64,000 bases of DNA from Thermorudis peleae (GTDB lineage: Bacteria; Chloroflexota; Chloroflexia; Thermomicrobiales; Thermomicrobiaceae), in the NCBI RefSeq assembly GCF_000744775.1, contig NZ_JQMP01000004.1:434001-498000 (forward strand). The letters are read 5' to 3'. Positions 9,166 through 17,091 of this stretch are shown here, in pieces. How positions within the stretch are numbered: position 1 is the stretch's first letter; each line of letters opens with the position of its first letter. The notes beneath the pieces were generated by a model. The model was not told the DNA's origin, did no database searches, and saw only the letters and a program-made list of their open reading frames with translations. Position numbers and translations under genes: made by a program.

Positions 9166-9179
9166 TGGCGTACATCACA

Positions 9180-10088
9180 CTACGGCAGAGCATGACCTAA
9201 TGCAAGAATAACGCCAACAACAGCGATAAAGACGAGAATGCCAAGCAAGACAAGAACCACAACGAGCCAGTTCGTCCCAGGACGTGCTGGCGCTGGCTCT
9301 GCGGCAGCTTCAACTGCAGGCTTCACCCAGGCAACAATGGCACTGACGTTGTCGGTTGTCTGCTTCTGAATAGCCAGGTCGATCAGCGCTTTTGCAGCAG
9401 CTTCAGGAGGGTGAGCAAGCACAATTTGCGTCAATTCCTCCGGTGTGACTACATCATGAACACCATCAGAGGTAAGAACAAGGCGGTCATCAGCGAGGAG
9501 TTGGAGCTCAAAGATATCGACATCTAAACGCTGGCGATGGCCAAGTGCGCGAGTAATGACATTGCGATAATTGCTCTCGCGCGCTTCATCTTCCGTCAGC
9601 ACACCAGCAGCCACTTGTTCAGCAACCAACGAGTGATCACGAGTAATCTGGGTCGCGCGCTTGGCACGAATGAGATAGGCCCGGCTGTCACCAACATTTG
9701 CGACGGTAAGCTGCTGATCGCGAATCACGGCAGCGACAAGAGTCGTGCCCATGAGTTGCTCTTCACCCTCGGGCTGCCATTCGGCGTAGATGCGCTCATT
9801 GGCTTGGCGAAAAGCTGTCCGGAGCCGCTGAGGAATCTCATTCGGCGCCAGGGGAGTACTGTAGTAGACAGAACGAAGCGTCTCAATCGCCAACCGCGCG
9901 GCAACCTCGCCACGCTGATAGCCTCCCATGCCATCAGCGATCGCGAGCAGAATGCCTTGTGTCCGAGCTTCCTCGCTGGCCGGATCCGTAACGAGCAACG
10001 CGTCCTCGTTCTGTTCACGGACTGGGCCAGGATCAGTTGCTGCCCCAACGTGGATAACAAGTTCTCGCGTCCGTTGCCCGACTGACAC
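9180..10088 (-). CDS. membrane-anchored PP2C-type serine/threonine phosphatase
   Basis: The 302-aa product shows the PP2C/PPM metal motifs: DPGPVREQNEDA (the R-x-NED motif), LAIADGMGGYQRGEVAA (the DGMGG motif), VGDSRAYLI, and TSDGVHD near residue 205 with QTTDNVSAIV following. A proline/alanine-rich linker leads to a single C-terminal transmembrane helix (about 274-298), so the catalytic domain faces the cytoplasm. It resembles PstP/PrpC phosphatases that oppose Hanks-type kinases; no kinase is in this window, although two FHA genes lie 6 kb away. Start GTG with GGGGAG eight bases upstream. Confidence 0.93.
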   Translation of the reverse strand: MSVGQRTRELVIHVGAATDPGPVREQNEDALLVTDPASEEARTQGILLAIADGMGGYQRGEVAARLAIETLRSVYYSTPLAPNEIPQRLRTAFRQANERIYAEWQPEGEEQLMGTTLVAAVIRDQQLTVANVGDSRAYLIRAKRATQITRDHSLVAEQVAAGVLTEDEARESNYRNVITRALGHRQRLDVDIFELQLLADDRLVLTSDGVHDVVTPEELTQIVLAHPPEAAAKALIDLAIQKQTTDNVSAIVAWVKPAVEAAAEPAPARPGTNWLVVVLVLLGILVFIAVVGVILALGHALP

Positions 10089-10179
10089 GTCCCTTTCTCC
10101 CCTTCGCCGCCGAGCACTCGTCGCTGCCCATTAGTATGAGCTGCGCTTCCCCAATCGGCAATGGGGTACACAGCATACC

Positions 10180-10208
10180 GTGGCAAGGATACGACAGGCG
10201 GGTATAAT
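10180..10208 (+). promoter_or_regulatory. promoter of the lipoprotein gene
   Basis: A perfect -10 TATAAT (10203-10208) is preceded by 17 bases and GTGGCA (10180-10185, four of six to TTGACA). It lies in the 160-base gap between the divergent PP2C and lipoprotein genes, about 40 bases before the lipoprotein ATG. Confidence 0.6.
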
Positions 10209-10248
10209 CCGGGAGGCACGTGCCCGAGAACTACTGGGAGCATAGTGC

Positions 10249-10956
10249 ATGAGCGCTTGCCGCACCCATCTACGGTGGATTCTCATCCCCCTCGCTATTT
10301 TGCTGTTTGCTGGAAGCGCCGGCTGTCGTCAGCAGAAGCCTGCACTTGATCCCGCACAACTCCGTGATTTTGCGGCAAACCAATTCGAGCAGGCACAATC
10401 ATTTCACTTTGTCCTCACGCACAGCCACGGAACGACAACAATCCTTAACGGCATGCAGCTTGTTCAGGCAGAAGGAGATGTCACAAAATCGAACCAACTC
10501 CACGCGACATTGTTGGTTCAAACCCTGGGAGCCCAGCTCCATCTCCAGCTTATTGGCATCGATGACCGAACATGGATGACGAACCCCTTTAATCCCAATC
10601 AGTGGCAGCCGCTACAAGGGGTGCGTGCACAGGATATTTTGAACCTCGGAGCGATTCCTCAGGCACTGCGCGCAATGACTGAACTGCACGTCACTGGCCA
10701 GACAAATCAGCAAGGAACACCTATGGCAATCCTTGAGGGGACACTTACATCGACCGCCCTACGGCCAGTGATCCCAAACGGGACGGAAGATGGCCTTCAG
10801 CTGAACGTACAGCTGTGGATCGGAGCCAATGACCATCGTCTTTATCAGGTCATCCTGAATGGCCCACTCACGAAGTCTGAGCCGCGCGATATCCAGCGCA
10901 CACTTTCACTCTCTAAGTACGATGCGCCAGTTACCATTACCCCACCGACATCATAG
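10249..10956 (+). CDS. LppX/LprAFG-like lipoprotein
   Basis: The 235-aa product begins with a lipoprotein signal peptide: a basic start, a hydrophobic stretch WILIPLAILLFAG, and lipobox GSAGC with the lipidated Cys near residue 26. The rest resembles the LppX_LprAFG fold, a beta sheet enclosing a lipid-binding cavity (QFEQAQSFHFVLTHSHG near the start of the mature protein, LRAMTELHVTGQTNQQGTPMA, VQLWIGANDHRLYQVILNG). Relatives carry lipids or glycolipids outside the membrane. In mycobacteria lprG pairs with an MFS transporter (the P55 pair), and here an MFS gene also follows directly. GGGAG precedes the ATG. Confidence 0.75.
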   Translation: MSACRTHLRWILIPLAILLFAGSAGCRQQKPALDPAQLRDFAANQFEQAQSFHFVLTHSHGTTTILNGMQLVQAEGDVTKSNQLHATLLVQTLGAQLHLQLIGIDDRTWMTNPFNPNQWQPLQGVRAQDILNLGAIPQALRAMTELHVTGQTNQQGTPMAILEGTLTSTALRPVIPNGTEDGLQLNVQLWIGANDHRLYQVILNGPLTKSEPRDIQRTLSLSKYDAPVTITPPTS

Positions 10957-12535
10957 TCACACGCCTGGTGCCGCCCAGTGTGATCGCGGCTTCGATGCGG
11001 TTGCAAGAGTCGGCAAGACTCGCCATGCTCACTGGCTACTGCTCACACTCACGCTCGGCTTTGGGGTGTTCTTTTCCGGCCTCGACCAGACAGTCGTGGT
11101 CACAATCCTGCCGCAGATGATGCCTGACCTTGGCATCACAGTTGATACATTTGGCAAGACTGCATGGGTCGTGAATAGCTATCTTCTGGGGTACACGATT
11201 GCCTTGCCGCTCATGGGGAAACTTGCTGATGTGTTTGGCCTGCGCCGGATGTATCTTATCAGCACAGGACTCTTCCTCGTCGGGACAGGTATCGTCGCGC
11301 TTTCACCGGGACTTGGATGGTTCACGCTCGCCCGGGCTCTCCAGGCCCTCGGTGGAGGAGCGCTACTCCCCATTACATTTGCAATTCTCGGAACGACACT
11401 GCCACCAACACGGCGGATCATGGCTCTCGGCCTTGTCGCAGCGCTTGACGATGCAAGCAGCTTGCTCGGGCCAATCTACGGAGCAGCGCTTGTTAACCAC
11501 ATTGGCTGGCGCGGGCTTTTCTGGCTGAACATTCCGTTGCAACTCCCTTGGCTAATCATGACGCTCCTGCTCCTTGGTACCGAAATTCGTCGGCAGGCTG
11601 ATCTGGATTGGCCAAGTGCTCTCTTGCTGGTATTGGCAATTGGGACGGTTTCATGGGGTCTTACTGCACAAGGGAGTACTGTTGGCACATCTGCCCCGCT
11701 TCATCTGGCCATCGGCGTGCTTTGCGCCGCCATCCTTAGCCTCGCGTTCTGGCAACGGCAGCGGCGAGCACATGCCCCGCTGCTCACGCTCGACGGATCC
11801 CAACGAGGCCGCGTCCTGACCGGCATGAGCCTCTACGGCCTCGATGGTGCTGCAACCATAACGGCACTGGTCTGTATTCCGTTAATGACTGATGTCTTAT
11901 GGGGAAAACCGACGATTGATGGAGGACTCAACCTCCTGAAATTGATGCTTTGGATGCCTATTGGTGGCATCATTGGCGGCTTGCTTACCCCACGTCTCGG
12001 ATTTCGAACCGTGACGATTGGCTCATTTAGTTTGATCGCCCTGGGCTTTAGCCTGATGCGCCTGTGGCCAAACCCGCCATCATCAGCCCTCCTCTGGGGA
12101 ACGCTCAGTCTCCTGGGGATCGGCATCGGGTTGAACGATGCGGCAATCCTTGGGCATACCTTGCATGCCTCTCCCAGTCGCGCACGCGCGACTGCTGCAG
12201 CATTCGCGCAGATGACGCAATGCATCGGTATGATGACCGGGATGGCCCTCCTTGCCTGGCTAGGGCTTGGCCACTTTACACAACAAGCAAGTCAACTGTT
12301 TGCCCAGAAAGGATTTGCCGTTTCTCCGACAGAATATCAGCGCCTCATGTTGCAGACATTTCGGGGAATCTTTCTCGTTGCAAGCATGCTCGCACTGTTG
12401 GCAGTAATACTTGCCTTTGCCCTGAACAATGACCGAGGAAAGCATCGCCTCTGGTTTGCAGAAGTAGCACTCAGCGAAGACGTTGATCACACTGCACCAG
12501 TAGATCAATCGCCATCCGATGAACCTGAACGGTGA
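10922..12535 (+). CDS. MFS transporter, DHA2 (EmrB/QacA) type
   Basis: The product (537 aa from ATG 10922) is a polytopic membrane protein of the 14-helix drug:proton antiporter-2 type. The first helix carries [21 protein letters not shown], equivalent to the LDxTIVNVALP motif, and loop 2-3 has [14 protein letters not shown]. It follows an LppX/LprG-like lipoprotein, reminiscent of the mycobacterial lprG-P55 pair. The start is uncertain: no Shine-Dalgarno is clear at 10922, and the frame is open back to 10859. The 3' end overlaps the convergent rpe by 31 bases. Confidence 0.88.
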   Translation: MRQLPLPHRHHSHTPGAAQCDRGFDAVARVGKTRHAHWLLLTLTLGFGVFFSGLDQTVVVTILPQMMPDLGITVDTFGKTAWVVNSYLLGYTIALPLMGKLADVFGLRRMYLISTGLFLVGTGIVALSPGLGWFTLARALQALGGGALLPITFAILGTTLPPTRRIMALGLVAALDDASSLLGPIYGAALVNHIGWRGLFWLNIPLQLPWLIMTLLLLGTEIRRQADLDWPSALLLVLAIGTVSWGLTAQGSTVGTSAPLHLAIGVLCAAILSLAFWQRQRRAHAPLLTLDGSQRGRVLTGMSLYGLDGAATITALVCIPLMTDVLWGKPTIDGGLNLLKLMLWMPIGGIIGGLLTPRLGFRTVTIGSFSLIALGFSLMRLWPNPPSSALLWGTLSLLGIGIGLNDAAILGHTLHASPSRARATAAAFAQMTQCIGMMTGMALLAWLGLGHFTQQASQLFAQKGFAVSPTEYQRLMLQTFRGIFLVASMLALLAVILAFALNNDRGKHRLWFAEVALSEDVDHTAPVDQSPSDEPER

Positions 12536-13227
12536 GCCAGCCACGCACGCTGCGCTTCAGTGCGCAGGGCGTGTAATACCGCCGCAGGATCATCAGCGTG
12601 AAAGACAGCAGAACCAGTGACCAACACATCAGCCCCAGCAGCAATCCCAGCGCCAACATTGCTCGGCTTGATCCCTCCATCAATCTCGATCACTGCTGGA
12701 AGGCGTTGCTCATCAATACGTGCGCGCAAGCGCCGTACTTTCTGCAAGACAGACGGAATCAGTGTTTGTCCGCCGAATCCCGGATTTACCGTCATGACGA
12801 GAACGACATCAACGAAGGGAAGAATTTCCTCAATAAGCGCAAGTGGGGTTGCTGGATTCAGTGCAACGCCAGCCCGTGCCCCATGCTCATGAATAAGCTG
12901 GACAGTGCGGTGGAGATGTGGACTTACCTCTGCGTGAACCGTGACAATTGTGGCACCCGCTTCAATAAAGGCCTCAACATACCGCTCAGGCTCGACAATC
13001 ATCAAATGCACATCAAGCGGCAACCGAGTCAGGCGTCGCACAGCTGATACAACCGGAAGACCAAAGCTTATATTTGGGACAAATCGGCCATCCATGACAT
13101 CGAGATGGATAAAATCGGCGCCATGTGCCTCAAGGAGCCGGACGGCGTCAGCAAGGCAAGCAAAGTCGGCATCGAGGATTGACGGGGCAAGTGCAGGCAG
13201 CCGCGAGCGAAGGTCAACCATTGACAT
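12505..13227 (-). CDS. rpe: ribulose-phosphate 3-epimerase
   Basis: Rpe interconverts ribulose-5-phosphate and xylulose-5-phosphate in the pentose phosphate or Calvin pathway. The 240-aa TIM barrel shows [31 protein letters not shown] (metal His and catalytic Asp), [22 protein letters not shown], and [12 protein letters not shown] with the second catalytic Asp, then [13 protein letters not shown] chose ATG 13227 since AAAGGAG lies about 12 bases upstream and the protein then begins just before the conserved LAPSI; a longer frame from 13341 adds an unconserved extension. Confidence 0.96.
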   Translation of the reverse strand: MSMVDLRSRLPALAPSILDADFACLADAVRLLEAHGADFIHLDVMDGRFVPNISFGLPVVSAVRRLTRLPLDVHLMIVEPERYVEAFIEAGATIVTVHAEVSPHLHRTVQLIHEHGARAGVALNPATPLALIEEILPFVDVVLVMTVNPGFGGQTLIPSVLQKVRRLRARIDEQRLPAVIEIDGGIKPSNVGAGIAAGADVLVTGSAVFHADDPAAVLHALRTEAQRAWLAHRSGSSDGD

Positions 13228-13389
13228 ATGAGCGCTTCGCTCCTTTCTCTTGGGCAGAGTGTAATCGCTCTTGGTGAAGATTGCCCAATAGTAGAAGCCT
13301 CTGAAGCGGCTTCCCCTCTGGTACGCTTGAAGTAGTGGCACGCGCTCGACCGCTCGCCACCAAGATCGAGTAGCTAGGAGGAACGACCA

Positions 13390-14442
13390 ATGCGCCGCAT
13401 GACCGTGCCACTTCAGCAGATATCACCGGCAGTAGCTCAGGCAATTCTGTGCCGCGATTTGACTGCCACTATAGACGGCAAGCAGGTAACGGTGCGACGC
13501 GGGGCAACCTTGGCAGAAGCCCAGGAGCGGCTTGGCCCGCGACCTGACCTGCGCGCAACGGTGCTGCTGCCAGAACCTGATGATATAACGCAGCCTGATG
13601 CGTCACTCGCGCTGGCAAAAGCAGTGGCCGGCCCTGGCCTCACCCTCGAGGGTCCGCACCAGGGGCAAGTCAATGTTCGGGCTGAGCAATTCGGGCTGCT
13701 GCGCGTTGACAGCGACCGTGTCTACCGCCTGAATCGAACCAACGCGGCCCTCGTTGCGACAGCCTTCGACGGACGGGTTACGCAACCGGGTGACACTGTG
13801 GCGATTGTCAAGGCACCACGCCTCGTCATGGCCAAACGACTGCTGAATCGAGCCCTCGCCGTAGCCGAGGGTGGGCCAATTTTGCGGGTTGCACCATTCA
13901 CCGTGCGAGCTATCAGTCTGATCGCTGGGACAAGAATTCGCCCAACAAACCTGCAAGTTGCTTCTGAGCAACTGCGAAACAAGCTTGCCCAGTTTCAGGC
14001 GGAACTCGTTGAGGTCGTTCATCTTGATACTGATGCTCCGGCGACCATCGCGGCAACCTATCAACGGCTGCTGCAAGCGGGCAGCGAGGTCTTACTTGTC
14101 GCAGGCTCAATCGTCCTCGATCCACAGGATCCGTTTCTCGTCGCAGCCCGCCGCCTACGAGCCCAATTTGTCTGCCGTGGCGCCCCAGTTGACCCTGGCA
14201 CGATGTTTTGGGCCGCTACCTTCGGGACAGTTCCAGCCTTTGGACTTGCATCGTGTGAAATGTATGGACGAACGTCAATCCTCGACCTTGTCTTGCCCTA
14301 CGCACTAGCGCGTGAACCGTTGACGCCCGCTCTCTTTGCTGGGTTTGGTTATGGTGGACTCTTGAACGAGACCATGGTCGTGCGACATCCAGGAACCGCT
14401 GGACGGATTCACGAACACGCGGCGGCAAGCGCGGCACATTAA
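13390..14442 (+). CDS. MoeA/MogA-like molybdopterin-binding domain protein
   Basis: The 350-aa product resembles the molybdopterin-binding (MoCF_biosynth) proteins, with [15 protein letters not shown]..., [16 protein letters not shown] and [26 protein letters not shown], equivalent to the P-V-x-P-G ... P-x-x-GLP loop of MoeA-like proteins. The N-terminal part could be a MoeA-type dimerisation or substrate domain, but the fit is weak. Related stand-alone proteins occur beside molybdenum hydroxylases; no other cofactor gene is here. A strong AGGAGG precedes ATG 13390. The role is not established. Confidence 0.68.
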   Translation: MRRMTVPLQQISPAVAQAILCRDLTATIDGKQVTVRRGATLAEAQERLGPRPDLRATVLLPEPDDITQPDASLALAKAVAGPGLTLEGPHQGQVNVRAEQFGLLRVDSDRVYRLNRTNAALVATAFDGRVTQPGDTVAIVKAPRLVMAKRLLNRALAVAEGGPILRVAPFTVRAISLIAGTRIRPTNLQVASEQLRNKLAQFQAELVEVVHLDTDAPATIAATYQRLLQAGSEVLLVAGSIVLDPQDPFLVAARRLRAQFVCRGAPVDPGTMFWAATFGTVPAFGLASCEMYGRTSILDLVLPYALAREPLTPALFAGFGYGGLLNETMVVRHPGTAGRIHEHAAASAAH

Positions 14443-14484
14443 GACTTTCAGCTCACTGCGACACAAGCCCTAAGGGGGGATGCT

Positions 14485-15633
14485 GTGCCACCGCTTATTC
14501 TCGTACCGGTTACGCTTGTCCCATTGGGAGAGCAGAAACTTGAGACAATCGTTCAACAGGCGCAAGGACTCAATGGTGAAGTTGTGCTCTTACACGTCCT
14601 GCCGCGTGGGACACTTCGACCGGATATGGTCACGCCTGCTGAGGCCATGGCACGAACGCACCTTGACACGCTCAGTAGCGTGCTCCGCCGTCGTGGCGTT
14701 CCTGCTCGCAGTATGGTCAAGGAAGGCCCAGTTGTCGAAACAATTATCAACGAAGCCGAAGCGCTGGACGCAGCCTTGATTATTTTGGGCATGACAGTAC
14801 GGAGTCGTTTTCCGAGTATCTTGCGTGGCGGTGTTACCGACGAAGTCCTTCGCACTGCACCATGCCCCGTGCTCCTAGTACGGGCTGAACTCCCTGCTGA
14901 GCCCTGTTATCCCTTGCGTTCTTTTGCTGATGACGCGGCACGAGCTGGCGCCATCATTCCACGATGGCTTGGCCTGCGCACGGTCGAAGTATCGCGTATT
15001 GTGGGTAGCGTGAATCGTGTCCATGAGCTTGGCCCCGATTTTCTCCCCATCAAACCCAACCGTGCCGATCAAGAGCGGTTCCAACTTGTTCGGGCAGCAA
15101 TGCTCCGTGGCGATCCTCTGCCACCGATCGAACTGTATAAGCTTGGCTTTGGTTACTATGTCGTCGATGGGCATCATCGCGTCGCAGCTGCGCGTCAACT
15201 CGGTCCGTCCACCGAACTCGATGCGTTGGTCACAGAATTTCTTCCGGTGAACGACCAAGCTGCTCACGAGCTGTTTGTTGCTCGGCGCCAGTTCGAGCAG
15301 GCAACAGGGATAACGCGCGTCGGAGCAAGCCGTCCGGCAACCTACCAGACAATGCTGCGCATGATCCAACATTACCAGCGGGACGCTGCCATACCAGACA
15401 TACAAGAGGCTGCACGTCGCTGGTATAGCAGTGTGTTCGCACCACTGCGGCAGCAAATCCGGACACTCGGCTTTCCGCGCCAATTCCCTGGCGACCGGCC
15501 GGCTGATATTCTTGCTCGGGCAATCGAATGGTGGGAGCAGGAACATGGCCAGTTGCCTGAAGTGAAGGACCTTCAAGAAGTATTGGAGCAATTTATCCTC
15601 TATCATGACACCCTCACTGCTCCCTCAACCTAA
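14485..15633 (+). CDS. UspA domain fused to a ParB/sulfiredoxin-like domain
   Basis: The 382-aa product combines two folds. Residues 1-135 are a universal stress protein domain (LILVPVTLVPLGEQKLETIV at the start, LIILGMTVRSRFPSILRG, then VLRTAPCPVLLVR), with an ATP-loop-like pattern. Residues about 150-250 include a ParB-N/Srx-like segment: RVHELGPDFLPIKPNR, DPLPPIELYKLGFGYYVVDG and HHRVAAARQLG, the G-H-H-R-V-A-A-A-R loop typical of that superfamily. The C-terminal 130 residues are helical and unassigned. The start is GTG after an AGGGGGG ribosome site. Function unknown; adenine-nucleotide sensing coupled to a nucleotide-binding ParB-like domain is one possibility. Confidence 0.72.
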   Translation: MPPLILVPVTLVPLGEQKLETIVQQAQGLNGEVVLLHVLPRGTLRPDMVTPAEAMARTHLDTLSSVLRRRGVPARSMVKEGPVVETIINEAEALDAALIILGMTVRSRFPSILRGGVTDEVLRTAPCPVLLVRAELPAEPCYPLRSFADDAARAGAIIPRWLGLRTVEVSRIVGSVNRVHELGPDFLPIKPNRADQERFQLVRAAMLRGDPLPPIELYKLGFGYYVVDGHHRVAAARQLGPSTELDALVTEFLPVNDQAAHELFVARRQFEQATGITRVGASRPATYQTMLRMIQHYQRDAAIPDIQEAARRWYSSVFAPLRQQIRTLGFPRQFPGDRPADILARAIEWWEQEHGQLPEVKDLQEVLEQFILYHDTLTAPST

Positions 15634-15744
15634 GCGCGAGGGCAAGACGAGGGCGTACGGCAGGGAATTTGCTGACCAGTCGGCTAGCTTCGTATACTTC
15701 GCTGGCAATTGTGGTTGGGCGAGGCAACAACGGTACATCAAGCG

Positions 15745-16521
15745 ATGATCAACAGCATTCAGCGTTTTGAGGATTTTGTCCAACGCATCATGGAAGGCTC
15801 GGTGGGGCGGATCTTTCGCACACCGATTCAGCCCGTTGAGATTGGCCGTCGCCTCGAACGAGCGATGGAAAGTCAGAAACTCTCGACCGTTGAAGGGCCA
15901 ATCGTCCCAAACGACTATCTTGTCCGGCTTAACCCAGAGGATCTTGTGCAATTTGCGGATTTTCTTCGTCCACTCTGCAACCAACTTGAAGAGTGGCTAC
16001 TCGATCTTGCGGAGGAACGTGGCTACGGCTTTATTGACCTCGTCCGGGTTCGGATTGTTGGTGATAGCAACATTCCACGGCGCAACATTCAAGTTGAAGC
16101 AAGCATTGCCCAGCTCCCAGACTATGATCCAGCAGTTGAGGCCGAGTGGCAACAAACGCAAGTCTTCCGTGCCCTTGAAGAAACCGGCAACGTCCCACCG
16201 AAATTCCTTCGGATCATTGGCGGGCCGCTTCCTGAGCAAACCTTCCTGATCCGCCAAAAAGTGACGACAATTGGCCGCGCACCCGATAACGACGTTATCC
16301 TCGAAGTCCCTGAAGTATCACGGCATCATGCGCGTCTTGAGTACCATCAGGATCACTATGAAATTGTCGATCTCAACTCAACAAACGGGACAATGGTCAA
16401 CGGCCGCCCAGTCACCCGCTCCCCGATTACCGATGGCGATAGGCTCACGCTTGGTACCGTGAGTCTGCAGATTTTGCCGTATCAAGGACCGACACATGGA
16501 GAGCAATCGGCCGAGCGATGA
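15745..16521 (+). CDS. DUF3662 and FHA domain protein (FhaA-like)
   Basis: The 258-aa product has an N-terminal DUF3662 domain (about 1-115, beginning FEDFVQRIMEGSVGRIF) and a C-terminal FHA domain (about 160-250) with IGRAPDNDVILEVPEVSRHHARLEY and DLNSTNGTMVNGR, the phosphothreonine-binding loop pattern (GR, SxxH, NG). In actinobacteria FhaA is a substrate of Hanks-type kinases acting in cell-wall synthesis. ATG 15745 gives the usual family start; a TTG at 15709 would add 12 residues. It overlaps the next FHA gene by four bases. Confidence 0.9.
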   Translation: MINSIQRFEDFVQRIMEGSVGRIFRTPIQPVEIGRRLERAMESQKLSTVEGPIVPNDYLVRLNPEDLVQFADFLRPLCNQLEEWLLDLAEERGYGFIDLVRVRIVGDSNIPRRNIQVEASIAQLPDYDPAVEAEWQQTQVFRALEETGNVPPKFLRIIGGPLPEQTFLIRQKVTTIGRAPDNDVILEVPEVSRHHARLEYHQDHYEIVDLNSTNGTMVNGRPVTRSPITDGDRLTLGTVSLQILPYQGPTHGEQSAER

Positions 16522-16967
16522 TGAACGCGCTGCCGTTTGAGTGGTTCGTCTTGCTGCTTCGCATCGTGTTCATTTTTCTTCTCTACTTCTTTCTTCTGTT
16601 GGTCATTCGGGTCAGTCTTCGCGAGCTGGCAGCACTAACAAATACCCAACAACCATCCGCGCAAGTGGCTTCGGGTCATCTCGTCGTGCAAGCACCGGGC
16701 AATACGACGTTACGGCCAGGGACTCGTCTACGGCTTGAACCAATCACCGTCATCGGACGACACCCACAGTGCACGATTCGCCTTGAAGACAGCTTCGTCT
16801 CGTCTGAGCATGCCCAGCTTACCTGGGATCGTGGGCGCTGGTGGATTACCGATCTTGGTAGCACGAACGGCACAAAAGTGAACGGTTTGCCGATTACTGC
16901 GCCAACTGGCCTACGGTATGGCGACGTTATCGAAGTAGGCGACGTGCAACTCTTGCTTGTGCCATAA
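16518..16967 (+). CDS. membrane-anchored FHA domain protein (FhaB-like)
   Basis: The 149-aa product has one N-terminal transmembrane helix (about residues 8-32, very rich in Leu, Phe and Ile) and a cytoplasmic FHA domain (about 65-149): VIGRHPQCTIRLEDSFVSSEHAQLTW and DLGSTNGTKVNG. This is the FhaB/FipA layout, which binds phosphothreonine partners at the membrane. It is translationally coupled to the FhaA-like gene by an ATGA overlap. Unlike the actinobacterial cluster, no ftsW, pbpA or pkn gene follows. Confidence 0.9.
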   Translation: MMNALPFEWFVLLLRIVFIFLLYFFLLLVIRVSLRELAALTNTQQPSAQVASGHLVVQAPGNTTLRPGTRLRLEPITVIGRHPQCTIRLEDSFVSSEHAQLTWDRGRWWITDLGSTNGTKVNGLPITAPTGLRYGDVIEVGDVQLLLVP

Positions 16968-17091
16968 GTCCCCAATAGCTGCCGGGCTGGCGGATATGGT
17001 AGGGTTCTCGCCGATATGGGCATCCTGCTTACGTACGGTGGTGCCCATCGCCCAGGATAATCATCGTGGGAAGAGGAAGGGGTTCTTCTTC

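Noticed and set aside
14875-15606. 243-aa minus-strand frame opposite the UspA/ParB-like fusion
   Set aside because: No domain, no ribosome site; the plus-strand frame has clear UspA motifs.
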